Source: Foetidibacter luteolus (GTDB lineage Bacteria; Bacteroidota; Bacteroidia; Chitinophagales; Chitinophagaceae). Taken from it: a DNA stretch of 64,000 nucleotides. The stretch lies in contig NZ_VVIP01000064.1 of NCBI RefSeq assembly GCF_009650435.1, positions 1-64,000 of the forward strand, written 5' to 3'. This document shows positions 1 to 8,316 of this stretch, piece after piece; within the stretch, counting starts at the first letter, position 1, and every line of letters starts with the position of its first letter. Position numbers and translations under genes: made by a program. The notes under the pieces were generated by a model. That model was not told where the DNA came from, did not search any database, and saw only the letters and a program-made list of their open reading frames with translations.

Positions 1-12
1 TCCCTGCATTGT

Positions 13-441
13 TTATCGGGATTTAACTGGTAAAGTTTTTTTTTGAAGGCCGTATTCCTGTATGGTGCGTTCCACGCTGAGTAAACTGATAACATGGTTT
101 TGCTGCCTTAGTTTCTGCATGATGACGGCAGCAGGGGCATCGGGGTCCAAAAAGCGCAGCCGGATAATCTGCTGTACTATTTGTTCTGTTCTGCGGGAAT
201 TTTGGCGGGGGCCGGGTTTTTTATCCAAAAGCGCCTGGCTGCCGGATTGCCGGAATGCTTTGAGCAACTGGTAGTAGCGCTGCTCGGTATAGCCGTATTT
301 TTCAATGCTGCGCTTCACGCCAATACCGTATACGCCTTCTATCAGCATCAGCAGTTTGCAGGAAGTGGCATCTGCCGGGTTGATGTTTAATAACTGTAAA
401 TCAATTTCCGGCAGGTTACCATGGTATGATTGTGTTGCCAT
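13..441 (-). CDS. Helix-turn-helix protein, transposase-like N-terminal module
   Basis: This 142-residue protein has two consecutive helix-turn-helix-like segments. The first is around residues 30-75 (a helical stretch, then a YGYTEQRYYQLL recognition-like helix). The second is around 85-130. A basic KKPGPR linker joins them. The layout matches the DNA-binding front of IS transposases and small stand-alone HTH proteins in Bacteroidota. It ends with KKTLPVKSR and a stop 12 bases from the window edge, so I cannot see whether a DDE catalytic partner follows. No catalytic domain is present here. Transposase fragment or accessory HTH protein are both possible. Confidence 0.6.
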   Translation of the reverse strand: MATQSYHGNLPEIDLQLLNINPADATSCKLLMLIEGVYGIGVKRSIEKYGYTEQRYYQLLKAFRQSGSQALLDKKPGPRQNSRRTEQIVQQIIRLRFLDPDAPAAVIMQKLRQQNHVISLLSVERTIQEYGLQKKTLPVKSR

Positions 442-648
442 AACTAAAATTATTTATGGCGGCAAAGTATTGAAAAAAATTGCCGGGATTCGTGTTATAG
501 GATACTGAAACCTATTGCAACTTAATCCGATCAAAAAAGCCGCCAAAAATAACTTTATTAAACTCTCCCATCCCTCTTCTGAAACCAACGGAAAAAACTG
601 CCCGTCATTAAAATGAATTGTCCCAATAAAAAAGCTGAAACTTCGGGA

Positions 649-659
649 TTGCGTCGCAA
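649..659. repeat. R3 near-palindrome
   Basis: The 11-mer TTGCGTCGCAA is a perfect palindrome except for its centre base. Ten or eleven bases of it recur at seven other intergenic places in the window (4671, 12631, 19291, 24463, 31571, 31881, 62766). Confidence 0.6.
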
Positions 660-820
660 ACCGACGAAGGAGGTTCGCCAGTACCAAAATAAAATAACAG
701 AGCTGGCTGGCAATCACTTCATCGGTTGGTTTTTTATGGCATCTTTTCAGCCCCGATAGATTGCAGGTCTCTTGCCTTTTTTCAACCTTATAAACTGTTA
801 GTGAAAGCAACGGCGTGTTG

Positions 821-880
821 CACTTTCGGGTGAGGGATTGAAGCGGAAAGCCCGGCCCGAAGCACGAGGACGCCCCCGAA
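821..880 (-). repeat. R1 dispersed repeat, short form
   Basis: Read on the minus strand, this is the R1 element (full copies at 11196, 34455 and 41104) with the central hairpin missing. The GGGCTTTCCGCT block runs directly into CAATCCCTCACCC. The deletion lies between two CCGCT direct repeats that flank the hairpin in full copies. Confidence 0.65.
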
Positions 881-949
881 AAAATCTTATAGGAGCAAGA
901 TGCAATTTGTTGTAGCTGTCGCCAGGAGAATAAAGGGCAGAAACCAAGC

Positions 950-2473
950 CTATTTTTTCTCTACCGGAAAAATATCATAGAGCAAATTGCTGTTGCTGAT
1001 AAAGGCGAGTTGTTTACTGTCTGGCGACCATGAGGGCGTGTTGATGGTGCCCTGCCCGCCATAGATATAGGCTATCACTTTGGATGGGCCGCCCGTTACA
1101 GGCATTAAACGTAAGTACACCTGTTTGTAAAAAGGGTGGTCGGTTGGGCTAACATCGCGGCCAAAGCTTAAGAATGCTATCCACTTACCATCCGGCGAAA
1201 TGTGTGGAAACCAATTGTTGAGAGAATCGTTGGTAACCTGCTCCTGGCTGCTGCCATCCGGCCGCATACGCCACAGTTGCATTGTACCTGTGCGGGAAGA
1301 ATTAAAGTAAATGTATTGCCCGTCCGGGGAGTATTCTGAGCCGTCATCCAGCCCTTTGGCAGTGGTAAGCCTGGTTTCTTCACCACCATCGGCGGAGATG
1401 CGGTAAATGTCAAACTCGCCATCCCGCTGGCCGGTATAAATAAGGTATTTACCATCCGGCGACCAGCCGTGGAGGTAAGAATGCCCTTTTGGTGTAATGC
1501 GTTTTGCCTCGCCTCCGGTAATGGGCAGGGTGTAAACGATAGAAACATTTTTTTCAGTATCTACATGGCTGCTTATGCCCAGCATTTTACCGTCAAAAGA
1601 AATTACATGGTCGTTATTGTTGCGCCTGGCAGCGCCTGTATTAAGCACGGTTGGCTGGTTGGTGGCCAGGTTATACGTATACAAAAGGCCCTCGCTGTTG
1701 TAGATAAGCGCTTTGCCATCCAGCGTCCAGTTGGGCGCCTGCAGGGAGCGTGGGGACTGGTAAACAATTTTACTGGTAGCTGCTGCCACATCCAGTATTT
1801 CCAGTTGGCTGCCTAAGTATTCCTTGTAAGGCACCAGTGTGGCGGGCGCCGGTTTAATAATGCGTACGTTTTTAAACACTGCTGTTTCTGTAACCTGCGG
1901 ATTGTGGGAGCAAACAAAGAGCCCGACATACAGTTCGTCCCCCAGGTTTAAGCTTTCCAATTGTTCAGTAGAAAACAAATCTCCGTTGCGTGCTACAGAC
2001 ATGGTGTAGGTATCGCCTTTGCGTTCTAACTGTATTACATCCGCTGCTGTAATTTTCGACTTAATTTCTTCCGTTTGTGCGCCGGCAGTGCGGCGGAATT
2101 GCAGTGATGTAAGCCCATCGCCATGAACAACGGCATTTATATGCGCTGATGATGTATCCAGCGAACTGCGCACCATCCAGCCCAACTTGCGGTGCGCTTC
2201 CACGCCCTTGCCGATAAAAGCTGCTGTGGTGCGTACAATAAAATCTCCTTTTAGCTTCTTCCAGGCAAAATGAAATTCATCCCTGTTAAACCAGATGTTG
2301 GTACCTGCACCGGAAATACTGTACTCCTGCGTACTGTTATTGTAAACGGCATTGCCCTTGTGCAGCACATTGCCAACATCGGCATGGCCATCAAAAATTC
2401 CGGCGGTTGATTGCTGGCTAAAGGCGGCAGCGGCCATCATACATGATACGATAAAGACAAATGATTTTTTCAT
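950..2473 (-). CDS. Secreted TolB-like beta-propeller protein with N-terminal lectin-like domain
   Basis: The 507-residue protein starts with a signal peptide (about 1-20, ending AFSQQ). Residues about 25-205 resemble a concanavalin/DUF1349-type beta-sandwich (the WFNRDEFHFAW region). From about 220 there are repeated WD40-like PD40 blades with the signature SPDGK or SPDSK (GWSPDGKYLIY, YSPDGQYIYF, ISPDGKWIAF, WSPDSKQLAF), as in the TolB propeller. Such proteins are exported and probably bind protein or glycan partners. No catalytic site is visible. It sits alone between repeat-rich gaps and is probably monocistronic. Annotation pipelines often call such proteins TolB- or TolR-related, but there is no sign of a Tol-Pal operon here. 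Confidence 0.8.
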   Translation of the reverse strand: MKKSFVFIVSCMMAAAAFSQQSTAGIFDGHADVGNVLHKGNAVYNNSTQEYSISGAGTNIWFNRDEFHFAWKKLKGDFIVRTTAAFIGKGVEAHRKLGWMVRSSLDTSSAHINAVVHGDGLTSLQFRRTAGAQTEEIKSKITAADVIQLERKGDTYTMSVARNGDLFSTEQLESLNLGDELYVGLFVCSHNPQVTETAVFKNVRIIKPAPATLVPYKEYLGSQLEILDVAAATSKIVYQSPRSLQAPNWTLDGKALIYNSEGLLYTYNLATNQPTVLNTGAARRNNNDHVISFDGKMLGISSHVDTEKNVSIVYTLPITGGEAKRITPKGHSYLHGWSPDGKYLIYTGQRDGEFDIYRISADGGEETRLTTAKGLDDGSEYSPDGQYIYFNSSRTGTMQLWRMRPDGSSQEQVTNDSLNNWFPHISPDGKWIAFLSFGRDVSPTDHPFYKQVYLRLMPVTGGPSKVIAYIYGGQGTINTPSWSPDSKQLAFISNSNLLYDIFPVEKK

Positions 2474-2599
2474 GGCAATTCAGAGGTTAAAGCTTTGAGG
2501 AGCCATTAAAATTACCAAAACACTGTGAGCGGGGTACACTCATTCTTTTATTAGTGTTTATTTTTTTGCAACCGGGGCAAAAACATACCATAGCATTAT

Positions 2600-2686
2600 T
2601 CAACCCCTTTGGGGTTGGATGTGGCATCCTAAAATGCCAACCCCGGATTTCATCCGGGGCTATTCACATTTAGCCCTTCGGGCATT
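2600..2686 (-). repeat. R2 dispersed repeat
   Basis: The element holds two strong hairpins: CCAACCCC-TTT-GGGGTTGG and CCCCGGAT-TTC-ATCCGGGG, followed by AGCCC-TTC-GGGC. Related copies in the opposite orientation lie at 31660-31762 and 34636-34735. Confidence 0.7.
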
Positions 2687-2900
2687 GTCATTAAGTTAAG
2701 AAGAAAGACATTGTTCTTTGCGCCGTTGGTGCTACATGTTTGTGGAAATAGCATACAACAAGGGAATTATGCCGCATAGCGGCTGCCCTTAAGCGACGAT
2801 TGGGTAGCCACTCCGTGGCATCCGTTCATCTGAATGATTTTGTTTCTACAAACAGTAAGCCCCGATGGGGCTTAACTTAATGACATTGCCCTTCGGGCTA
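2672..2900. repeat. 229-bp element with 30-bp terminal inverted repeats (MITE-like)
   Basis: The left arm at 2672-2701 and the right arm at 2871-2900 are inverted copies matching at 26 of 30 bases. Both carry TGTCATTAAGTTAAG on the inner side and a small AGCCC/GGGC hairpin on the outer side. The interior has no ORF. A further copy of the inner arm is at 12486-12503. The left arm overlaps the end of R2, so the two may belong to one composite family. Confidence 0.5.
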
Positions 2901-2938
2901 TTATACAATTGATGCTGTACATTCCGGATTAACCGGCA

Positions 2939-3502
2939 CTAACTGTATTTAAGTTTGTCGAGGTAGCGCAAAGCGTAAAAAATGGTGCTCATGTGCATGG
3001 ATTGCAGGATGCGTTTTTCTTCCATTAGCTGGAACAGTTCTTCAAAGCTGGCCAGGAAAATTTCTATTTCTTCGTTATGGTCCAGTTCCTGTTCCTGCAC
3101 CAGTTTGCCGCCGGTGGCTATGAACATGTGCATCATGTTGGAATTGGTGGAAGGGTTGGCGGAAATTTTGCCCAGGTAATGCATGGTTTCAAAAGCATAG
3201 CCGGTTTCTTCCAGCATCTCACGCCGTATGGCATCTTCCAGGGTATCATCGGTGGCATCCACACAACCGCCGGGCAATTCTATGCATATTTCCCCGGCCG
3301 CATGGCGGTACTGTTTTTCCAGTATTATTTTTCCATCATCGGTAATGGCGAGGCAGGTTACCCACTCTGGAAATTCAAAAACGTAGTAATTGTTTACAAT
3401 TTTGCCATCGGGTTTTTCGCAGGTGTCTTTTCTTACGGTAAACCAGTCTTCCTTAGATATATATTCTGATGAGAGTAATTTCCATCTCAGATGTTCGCCC
3501 AT
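2939..3502 (-). CDS. NUDIX hydrolase (ADP-ribose/sugar-nucleotide pyrophosphatase type)
   Basis: This 187-residue cytoplasmic protein has a NUDIX box at about residues 78-102, with the REMLEETGY end (Arg94, Glu95, Glu98, Glu99, Gly101) that binds catalytic Mg2+. The preceding beta strands (FEFPEWVTCLAITDDG, KQYRHAAGE) are typical of ADP-ribose pyrophosphatase-like members that cleave nucleoside diphosphates linked to a sugar or other moiety. The exact substrate cannot be read from sequence. It lies alone between a repeat-filled gap and a DinB-type gene on the same strand, 87 bp from it. Confidence 0.85.
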   Translation of the reverse strand: MGEHLRWKLLSSEYISKEDWFTVRKDTCEKPDGKIVNNYYVFEFPEWVTCLAITDDGKIILEKQYRHAAGEICIELPGGCVDATDDTLEDAIRREMLEETGYAFETMHYLGKISANPSTNSNMMHMFIATGGKLVQEQELDHNEEIEIFLASFEELFQLMEEKRILQSMHMSTIFYALRYLDKLKYS

Positions 3503-3589
3503 GTGTGTGGTTTTAGTGTGTAATGTATTGCAATGCTATTACGTGCTGCAACATTTATGCCTTTGCCTGTTAAGCCAGCTTTTTAAACA

Positions 3590-4117
3590 CTACCAGCCCC
3601 TTCTTTCTCTTAACGCTGTGATGTGTTTAACATGATGCCGGCCATGCCAGGCGTACATGCCCAGCAGTTCCCACAGGCTGATTTGTTTTTTATGCTCAGG
3701 GTGAAAAACGGTACGTTCCCACTGTGTTACGGTTAAGTCTTTAATACATGCGTACAGGCGCTGGTGCAGGCAGTGCAGCAATGTTAGCGATACATTGATG
3801 GGTATTAGTTCACTATCCTGCAGTTTGGCCCATTCGCCTTCTTCGTAAGGCTTAATAACCGGGTTTTGTTCAGTTAGCCCCAGGCGGAAGCGTATATAGG
3901 CATTCATGTGGCTGTCTGCCACATGGTGTACCAGTTGTGTTACTTTCCAGCCGCCTTCGCGATAAGGTGTGTCAAGTTGCTGTGCATCCAGGTTTAATAC
4001 GGCATGCTCCATATCATCTGGCAAAAATTTTATGTCGAGCAGCCATTTTTCTTTCTGCTCATGAGAGAAGGGCAGTGGTGTAAATTTCCCGATGGGATAA
4101 CGAAGGTCGTCGCTCAT
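3590..4117 (-). CDS. DinB/YfiT-family putative metal-dependent (bacillithiol) transferase
   Basis: The 175-residue product is a four-helix DinB-fold protein of the YfiT/BstA type. Three metal-ligand histidines are visible: in VTQLVHHVADSHMN, and in the C-terminal WHGRHHVKH. The family transfers or hydrolyses thiol adducts, with bacillithiol S-transferase as the usual annotation; it acts in the cytoplasm in detoxification. I place the start at 4117 (MSDDLRYPIG). The upstream in-frame extension to 4393 translates a repeat-containing region and has no homology-like features. A NUDIX gene follows on the same strand after 87 bp. The precise substrate is unknown. Confidence 0.8.
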   Translation of the reverse strand: MSDDLRYPIGKFTPLPFSHEQKEKWLLDIKFLPDDMEHAVLNLDAQQLDTPYREGGWKVTQLVHHVADSHMNAYIRFRLGLTEQNPVIKPYEEGEWAKLQDSELIPINVSLTLLHCLHQRLYACIKDLTVTQWERTVFHPEHKKQISLWELLGMYAWHGRHHVKHITALRERRGW

Positions 4118-4336
4118 AACAATTGCTGTTTTGTTTACTGCCGTTTGGCAGGTAAGTAATGTTGCGAATTTATTGATAAGTTGGCAGGAAATACCGGGTT
4201 GTACCCATGCAAAACTATCATTATTGCCCGGCCTCACCCTAACCCCAAACAAGAGGGGCCGGAAACGGCTTTGCAAGACGGACCTTAAATAACGTGAGTT
4301 TTGGGTGCCGCACAAACCTGTATTGAAAAACACTAT

Positions 4337-4406
4337 TTTACTTTTTTGTCCCCGTAACAAGTCCGGGACAGGCTTGACACAAAAAAGTAACAAAAAAAGT
4401 CAAGGG
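4337..4406. repeat. R5 inverted repeat
   Basis: The arms TTACTTTTTTGTC and GACACAAAAAAGTAA face each other around GTCCGGGAC, and the 3' side repeats AAAAAAAGT. From memory, this 'cacaaaaaagtaacaaaaa' element is frequent in Bacteroidota intergenic DNA. It could form a large hairpin and act as a terminator between the convergent-free flanks. Confidence 0.55.
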
Positions 4407-4630
4407 AGAAACGATATACAGCACGTTTCTTCCATTCGCCCTGATTAAGCTTTTGTACTACTGTGATTTCAGCAGTAGAATTTTCTTCGGCAAGACATAC
4501 TAAGCTTGATAATTCAGTTATAACGAATGATCCTATCTGATTTTTATTAGTATATATCCGAATATGAGTATAAAAGATTCGAAACTCACGTTGAATAGTG
4601 GAAACTATGTGCTATACCAGCCTTTTATAC

Positions 4631-4713
4631 CGGAAACGGGACGATGCCCATAGATATACCGACGAACGGATTGCGACGCAAGGGACGGTGCCATGAAAGA
4701 TAATGCCGGTACC
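4631..4713. repeat. R3-containing repeat block
   Basis: The block runs through GGATTGCGACGCAAGGGACG and TGCCATGAAAGATAATGCC. It matches 12590-12673 at most positions and 24451-24506 more weakly. The R3 core is at 4671-4681. Confidence 0.65.
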
Positions 4714-4725
4714 TGCATTGTCCGC

Positions 4726-7134
4726 TTACTTGTTTACCTGGAAACTGGTGACCTGGCTGCCGCTTAGGCCGCTTGCGGAAATACCCTGCAACACAACAAC
4801 ATATTTGCCCGGTAAATCGGAGCTGTAAAAAACAGCATGTTGTGTGTTGCTGCCGGAGGTAGTGATATTAGGATTCCAATACAGGAGATTCCTGAAATCC
4901 GGCAGGTGGCTACCGGCATTGGCAGGCATATCGTAAACGGGGCTGTAAAATTCGCGTTCTTCGTTAAGGGCAGCATAATCTAATGTAATGGCGGCAGGCG
5001 GCAGGGTGTAGCCTGCCATATCTCCATTGATGGATTCCCAGTTAAGGATGCCATCAAAAATGGTAGCCCCCATTATATACCGCCTGTTTACCACATCCAG
5101 CTTTCGTAATTTAAGTGGGTCGAGTTTTAACAGCTCATTCATATCCTGTATGGGCACACCATCTAACAACACCAGTGGATTGCTGGTTAATATTTTATTG
5201 CCAGACAAATCGAACACATCCAGGTAATAAATACCCTCCCTTTTTCTAACGTTCACCAGTTTTACATATTCCCGCAGTATTTCTTCCATGGTGGTAAAAC
5301 GGGTATAGTCATCCAGGTAGTAAGTAGCATCCGGGTGAAGATAAAAAGCAGACGTATCGCTGACAGGCAGGCTGAACCTGTTTGATTTTTCTGCCGAGTA
5401 TATGTTTTGCACCTGCATGCTTAAACTGTGCTGTTGCAGGGTTACCGGGTTGGCGGCCGGCAACAGGAATAGTTGCGGAACAGTTGTTGCAGGCATGCTG
5501 CTAAAAGGATTGTTGATGGTAAGCTGGTAATTGTTTTTACGTGCCTGGCTGGTTTGCAGGGTTATGCTGCCAGAGCCATAAAAATTCTTCATTTCGTAGC
5601 CTAGTTTTCCGCTGCTATCGCTAACTGCCGTTGTAAACTGTGTTCTTAGGCCGGGCGCCGAAAGATAGGTTTCTACATTCATTACCGGTTTCCCAGTAGG
5701 CTGGCTGGTAACCGTTCCGGTAATTATGTGACCGTTATATTCCGGCACGTAGGTAAAATACTGTTTGTTGTTTTGCAATACATCCTGCCATTTAAACCTG
5801 CGCCATCCCTGGGTTAGCAGCAGGTTGTCCAGCGCTTCCTCTGTTTGCGCAGATGTATCGGTAAAATACCATGCAGGATTTTCGATGGGGCCTGCCAGGT
5901 CAGAAGCCAGCAGCAGGTATTGGTCAATAAAGGTTTCATCCAGCGGCTGCAGTGAATCTACCCGGTACACCGCCATTGAAAGGTTGGAACTGTCGCCGGC
6001 ATGGCTGCCTGTGGCAGTGTAGGAAATATCAATTTTTTTCCTGGTTGTATACGTGGGCATTTCTGCCTGCAGGCTGATGCGCAGTTGCTGTTGCGGCGGC
6101 TTAAAGAATAGTCTTTCACAAACTGGTTTTTTATCGCTGTTAAAAACGGTAAGGTGCGAAATACCACTGTTGAGTGTTTGTTTGTTGATGTTGAATACAG
6201 CTTTGCCATTTACAGGCGTTGCCGCAGCGTTATATTTAACCACATGGCGTGAATGTATGAACAGGTAAACCGGTGCAGTATTGCCGGTATTGGTTTGAAC
6301 GATTACCTGTATGGCGCCGCTTTCGTTGTTTACCTGCATGGTATAACCGGTAGGGTAGGGCGCTGGTAATTCTTTAATAAGGCTGCCACCCGCGGGTAAT
6401 TGTATTACCGCTTTGTAAACATGGCCGGCCTGCGGCGTAAAACTAAAATTGCCTATGCCTGCGTGAAGCGGGTTAAAATGCAGGAGGGTATCGTTATCAT
6501 CCAGCAGGCTGCCACGAAAGTTAAACCCTTTGCCATAAGCGTCTGCGGCTTTAAAGGCAACTTTAGCATTGATATTGTGAACCAGGTTTCCCCCTTCCGG
6601 GAAAAAGCTCACATTGAAGCTGTCTTTTTTGATACCCTGTACTGCTGGTGAAATTTTTTGCGTGTTTATGATGGTTAGCGGTTTTTCAAAAAAGAAAGCC
6701 GGGCTAAAATTCTTCATCCAGTTGGTATAGGCCCGCAGTACATAGTTGCCGGAATTGATGGTGAGCGGCAGATAGGCAGAACCGTTACCGGAACCTTTCT
6801 GCATGCCTATCTTGGCCTGCATAATGGCTTTGCCTGCCGTATCCAGTATTTCGACATAAGTAACCTTGCTTATATTCAGCGGTTTGTTAAGTGTGGCATC
6901 TGTGGTATAGGCTTTAAACCAAATGATTTCTCCCGCTATGTATAAAGATTTGTCAGTGTGCACAAAGATTTTTTCTGCCGGGGATTGCCGGGTATAACGG
7001 CTGAATGCATTTGCTGTTTCCTGCACCTGGTCCTGTGCGGCCGCATTACTTATTACGCAGGCAAGTACAATGATGATAAGCGGATGGCTTAACCGGTATT
7101 TTCGTTTGCTGATAAAACTAAAGTGCATGGGCAT
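4726..7134 (-). CDS. Exported MG2-domain protein with TonB plug-like segment, third gene of receptor operon
   Basis: The 802-residue product begins with a signal peptide ending SNAAAQ. Residues about 50-150 look like a macroglobulin MG2 domain (IFVHTDKSLYIAGEIIWFKA, then YVLRAYTNWM), a beta-sandwich common in Bacteroidota envelope proteins. Near the C-terminus (about 670-740) lies a stretch resembling a TonB plug (NPLVLLDGVPI, then a DVVNRRY segment). No barrel follows. I chose ATG 7134 because an earlier ATG at 7176 would overlap the upstream DUF4249 gene and put 14 polar residues before the signal peptide. ATG 7128 is equally possible. It is the last gene of a TonB receptor - DUF4249 - MG2 operon and probably works at the outer membrane with them. 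The cargo is unknown. Confidence 0.8.
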   Translation of the reverse strand: MPMHFSFISKRKYRLSHPLIIIVLACVISNAAAQDQVQETANAFSRYTRQSPAEKIFVHTDKSLYIAGEIIWFKAYTTDATLNKPLNISKVTYVEILDTAGKAIMQAKIGMQKGSGNGSAYLPLTINSGNYVLRAYTNWMKNFSPAFFFEKPLTIINTQKISPAVQGIKKDSFNVSFFPEGGNLVHNINAKVAFKAADAYGKGFNFRGSLLDDNDTLLHFNPLHAGIGNFSFTPQAGHVYKAVIQLPAGGSLIKELPAPYPTGYTMQVNNESGAIQVIVQTNTGNTAPVYLFIHSRHVVKYNAAATPVNGKAVFNINKQTLNSGISHLTVFNSDKKPVCERLFFKPPQQQLRISLQAEMPTYTTRKKIDISYTATGSHAGDSSNLSMAVYRVDSLQPLDETFIDQYLLLASDLAGPIENPAWYFTDTSAQTEEALDNLLLTQGWRRFKWQDVLQNNKQYFTYVPEYNGHIITGTVTSQPTGKPVMNVETYLSAPGLRTQFTTAVSDSSGKLGYEMKNFYGSGSITLQTSQARKNNYQLTINNPFSSMPATTVPQLFLLPAANPVTLQQHSLSMQVQNIYSAEKSNRFSLPVSDTSAFYLHPDATYYLDDYTRFTTMEEILREYVKLVNVRKREGIYYLDVFDLSGNKILTSNPLVLLDGVPIQDMNELLKLDPLKLRKLDVVNRRYIMGATIFDGILNWESINGDMAGYTLPPAAITLDYAALNEEREFYSPVYDMPANAGSHLPDFRNLLYWNPNITTSGSNTQHAVFYSSDLPGKYVVVLQGISASGLSGSQVTSFQVNK

Positions 7135-7150
7135 TACTGCTTGTGGTGGT

Positions 7151-8314
7151 TTAAGGCCAGAAATCGGGTTTAACATTGGTGCCCCTCATGGTGCAGTCTA
7201 TACACACAGGGTCTGATGCGTAAAAAGTAAGGATGGCGCCAAATAACCCCATTTTGTTAGGAGTGGCCGGAAGAAGACCCGCACCATATTTAGCGATGCT
7301 GTCAGGGTGGTTGTCAATTTCCTCTTGCCTGCAGCCGGCATTATATCCCCAGCCCGGCACCTCCCTGTTGTAAATAAAGATGCGTTTTTCTTTTTCCTCG
7401 GTTACATCTACAAAGCCAACAACCACTTCGCTGGGGTCGTTTATATTTTCAATATTGCCGCGGAGTTCGGAAGGCTGGGGGTCGAATACAGAGCCGAGCT
7501 GTTCTGTATTCTTTTTCATCTTCTGCATAAACTGGTAGGCCTCCCGGCTAAGGGCATATTGTTTTAATTTGATGCTGTAAAGTGAGCTTAGTTTTACGGA
7601 AGCGGGTTCTATAAACCGCATAGGCAGGTACACAACATCTGTTACCAGTTTTTCTGTACTGCCCAGTAAAATATTGCTGGAATAGATCGTATTCCAGCAT
7701 TGATAGATGGAGTCATTAATGGAATGGTCCGGGTAACGGTATGCAACCCCTACCGGCCTGCCAAGTTGGTCTTTTGTATATATTAATGAACTGGAAAAGC
7801 TGGAATAAAATTCCCAGGTTTCTTCAAATTTCCATTGGTAAAAACGGGTGTTGTTTTGTTCATCATGGGCGTTTACATATATCTGCACGCCACCTTCTTC
7901 ACGCTTCCAGGTAATGCTGTCTATGGGCGGCCCGGTTTTAACCGGCGTATAGGAAGACAGGTACTCTTTGCCATCGCTTGTTATAATGCGGAGCCTGTAA
8001 CGGGAGGCCGGGTTTAAGGTAAGCGGTTGTGAAGAATACTGCCCGCTAACGCCCGGCTGCAGTGGGTAAGTTTCTCCGTTTTCGCTTTCAATGTTCACTG
8101 CCGCGCCTGCTTCATGCACCACTTGCGTTTCTTCCAGCTTTACTGTGCGGGACAATGTGATGACCGTACTGGTTGCCGCGCCGCTGTTGATAAACCCTTC
8201 TACCACCAGGTAGCCTGTGGCGGGGGATATATTGGGTGGGTCGTAACGTTCTTTACAGGCCGCCAGTAAAAGTAACGTACCTAAAAGACGAGATATTTGT
8301 TTACAATTTATCAT
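7151..8314 (-). CDS. DUF4249 lipoprotein
   Basis: This 387-residue protein starts with a lipoprotein signal (LLLLAACKE lipobox). It then has the DUF4249 pattern: an N-terminal sandwich with YLVVEGFINSG, and a long C-terminal part in which GLFGAILTFYASDPVCIDC is near the end with paired cysteines. DUF4249 proteins are almost always encoded directly after a TonB-dependent receptor in Bacteroidota and are thought to be its surface or periplasmic partner. Here only 2 bp separate it from the receptor stop, so the two are very likely co-transcribed. Substrate not known. Confidence 0.85.
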   Translation of the reverse strand: MINCKQISRLLGTLLLLAACKERYDPPNISPATGYLVVEGFINSGAATSTVITLSRTVKLEETQVVHEAGAAVNIESENGETYPLQPGVSGQYSSQPLTLNPASRYRLRIITSDGKEYLSSYTPVKTGPPIDSITWKREEGGVQIYVNAHDEQNNTRFYQWKFEETWEFYSSFSSSLIYTKDQLGRPVGVAYRYPDHSINDSIYQCWNTIYSSNILLGSTEKLVTDVVYLPMRFIEPASVKLSSLYSIKLKQYALSREAYQFMQKMKKNTEQLGSVFDPQPSELRGNIENINDPSEVVVGFVDVTEEKEKRIFIYNREVPGWGYNAGCRQEEIDNHPDSIAKYGAGLLPATPNKMGLFGAILTFYASDPVCIDCTMRGTNVKPDFWP

Positions 8315-8316
8315 AA

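Larger units (their letters stand above)
442..949. other. Intergenic region with degenerate repeats
   Basis: This 508-bp gap holds no gene I can support. It carries an R3 near-palindrome (649-659) and a shortened R1 element (821-880). The 118-codon minus-strand frame at 454-810 has no recognisable domain and a composition unlike the neighbouring proteins. Confidence 0.6.
4118..4725. other. Repeat-bearing intergenic region
   Basis: This 608-bp gap has no supportable gene. It carries a long imperfect hairpin repeat (R5, 4337-4406) and an R3 copy inside an 80-bp block (about 4631-4713) that closely matches 12590-12673. Confidence 0.6.

Noticed and set aside
454..810. 118-codon minus-strand frame
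   Set aside because: No domain, no signal, odd composition, and it overlaps repeat DNA (R3). Treated as intergenic.
3590..4393. Longer DinB/YfiT reading frame
   Set aside because: The extra N-terminal part is translated from the R5 repeat; the family-like start is at 4117.
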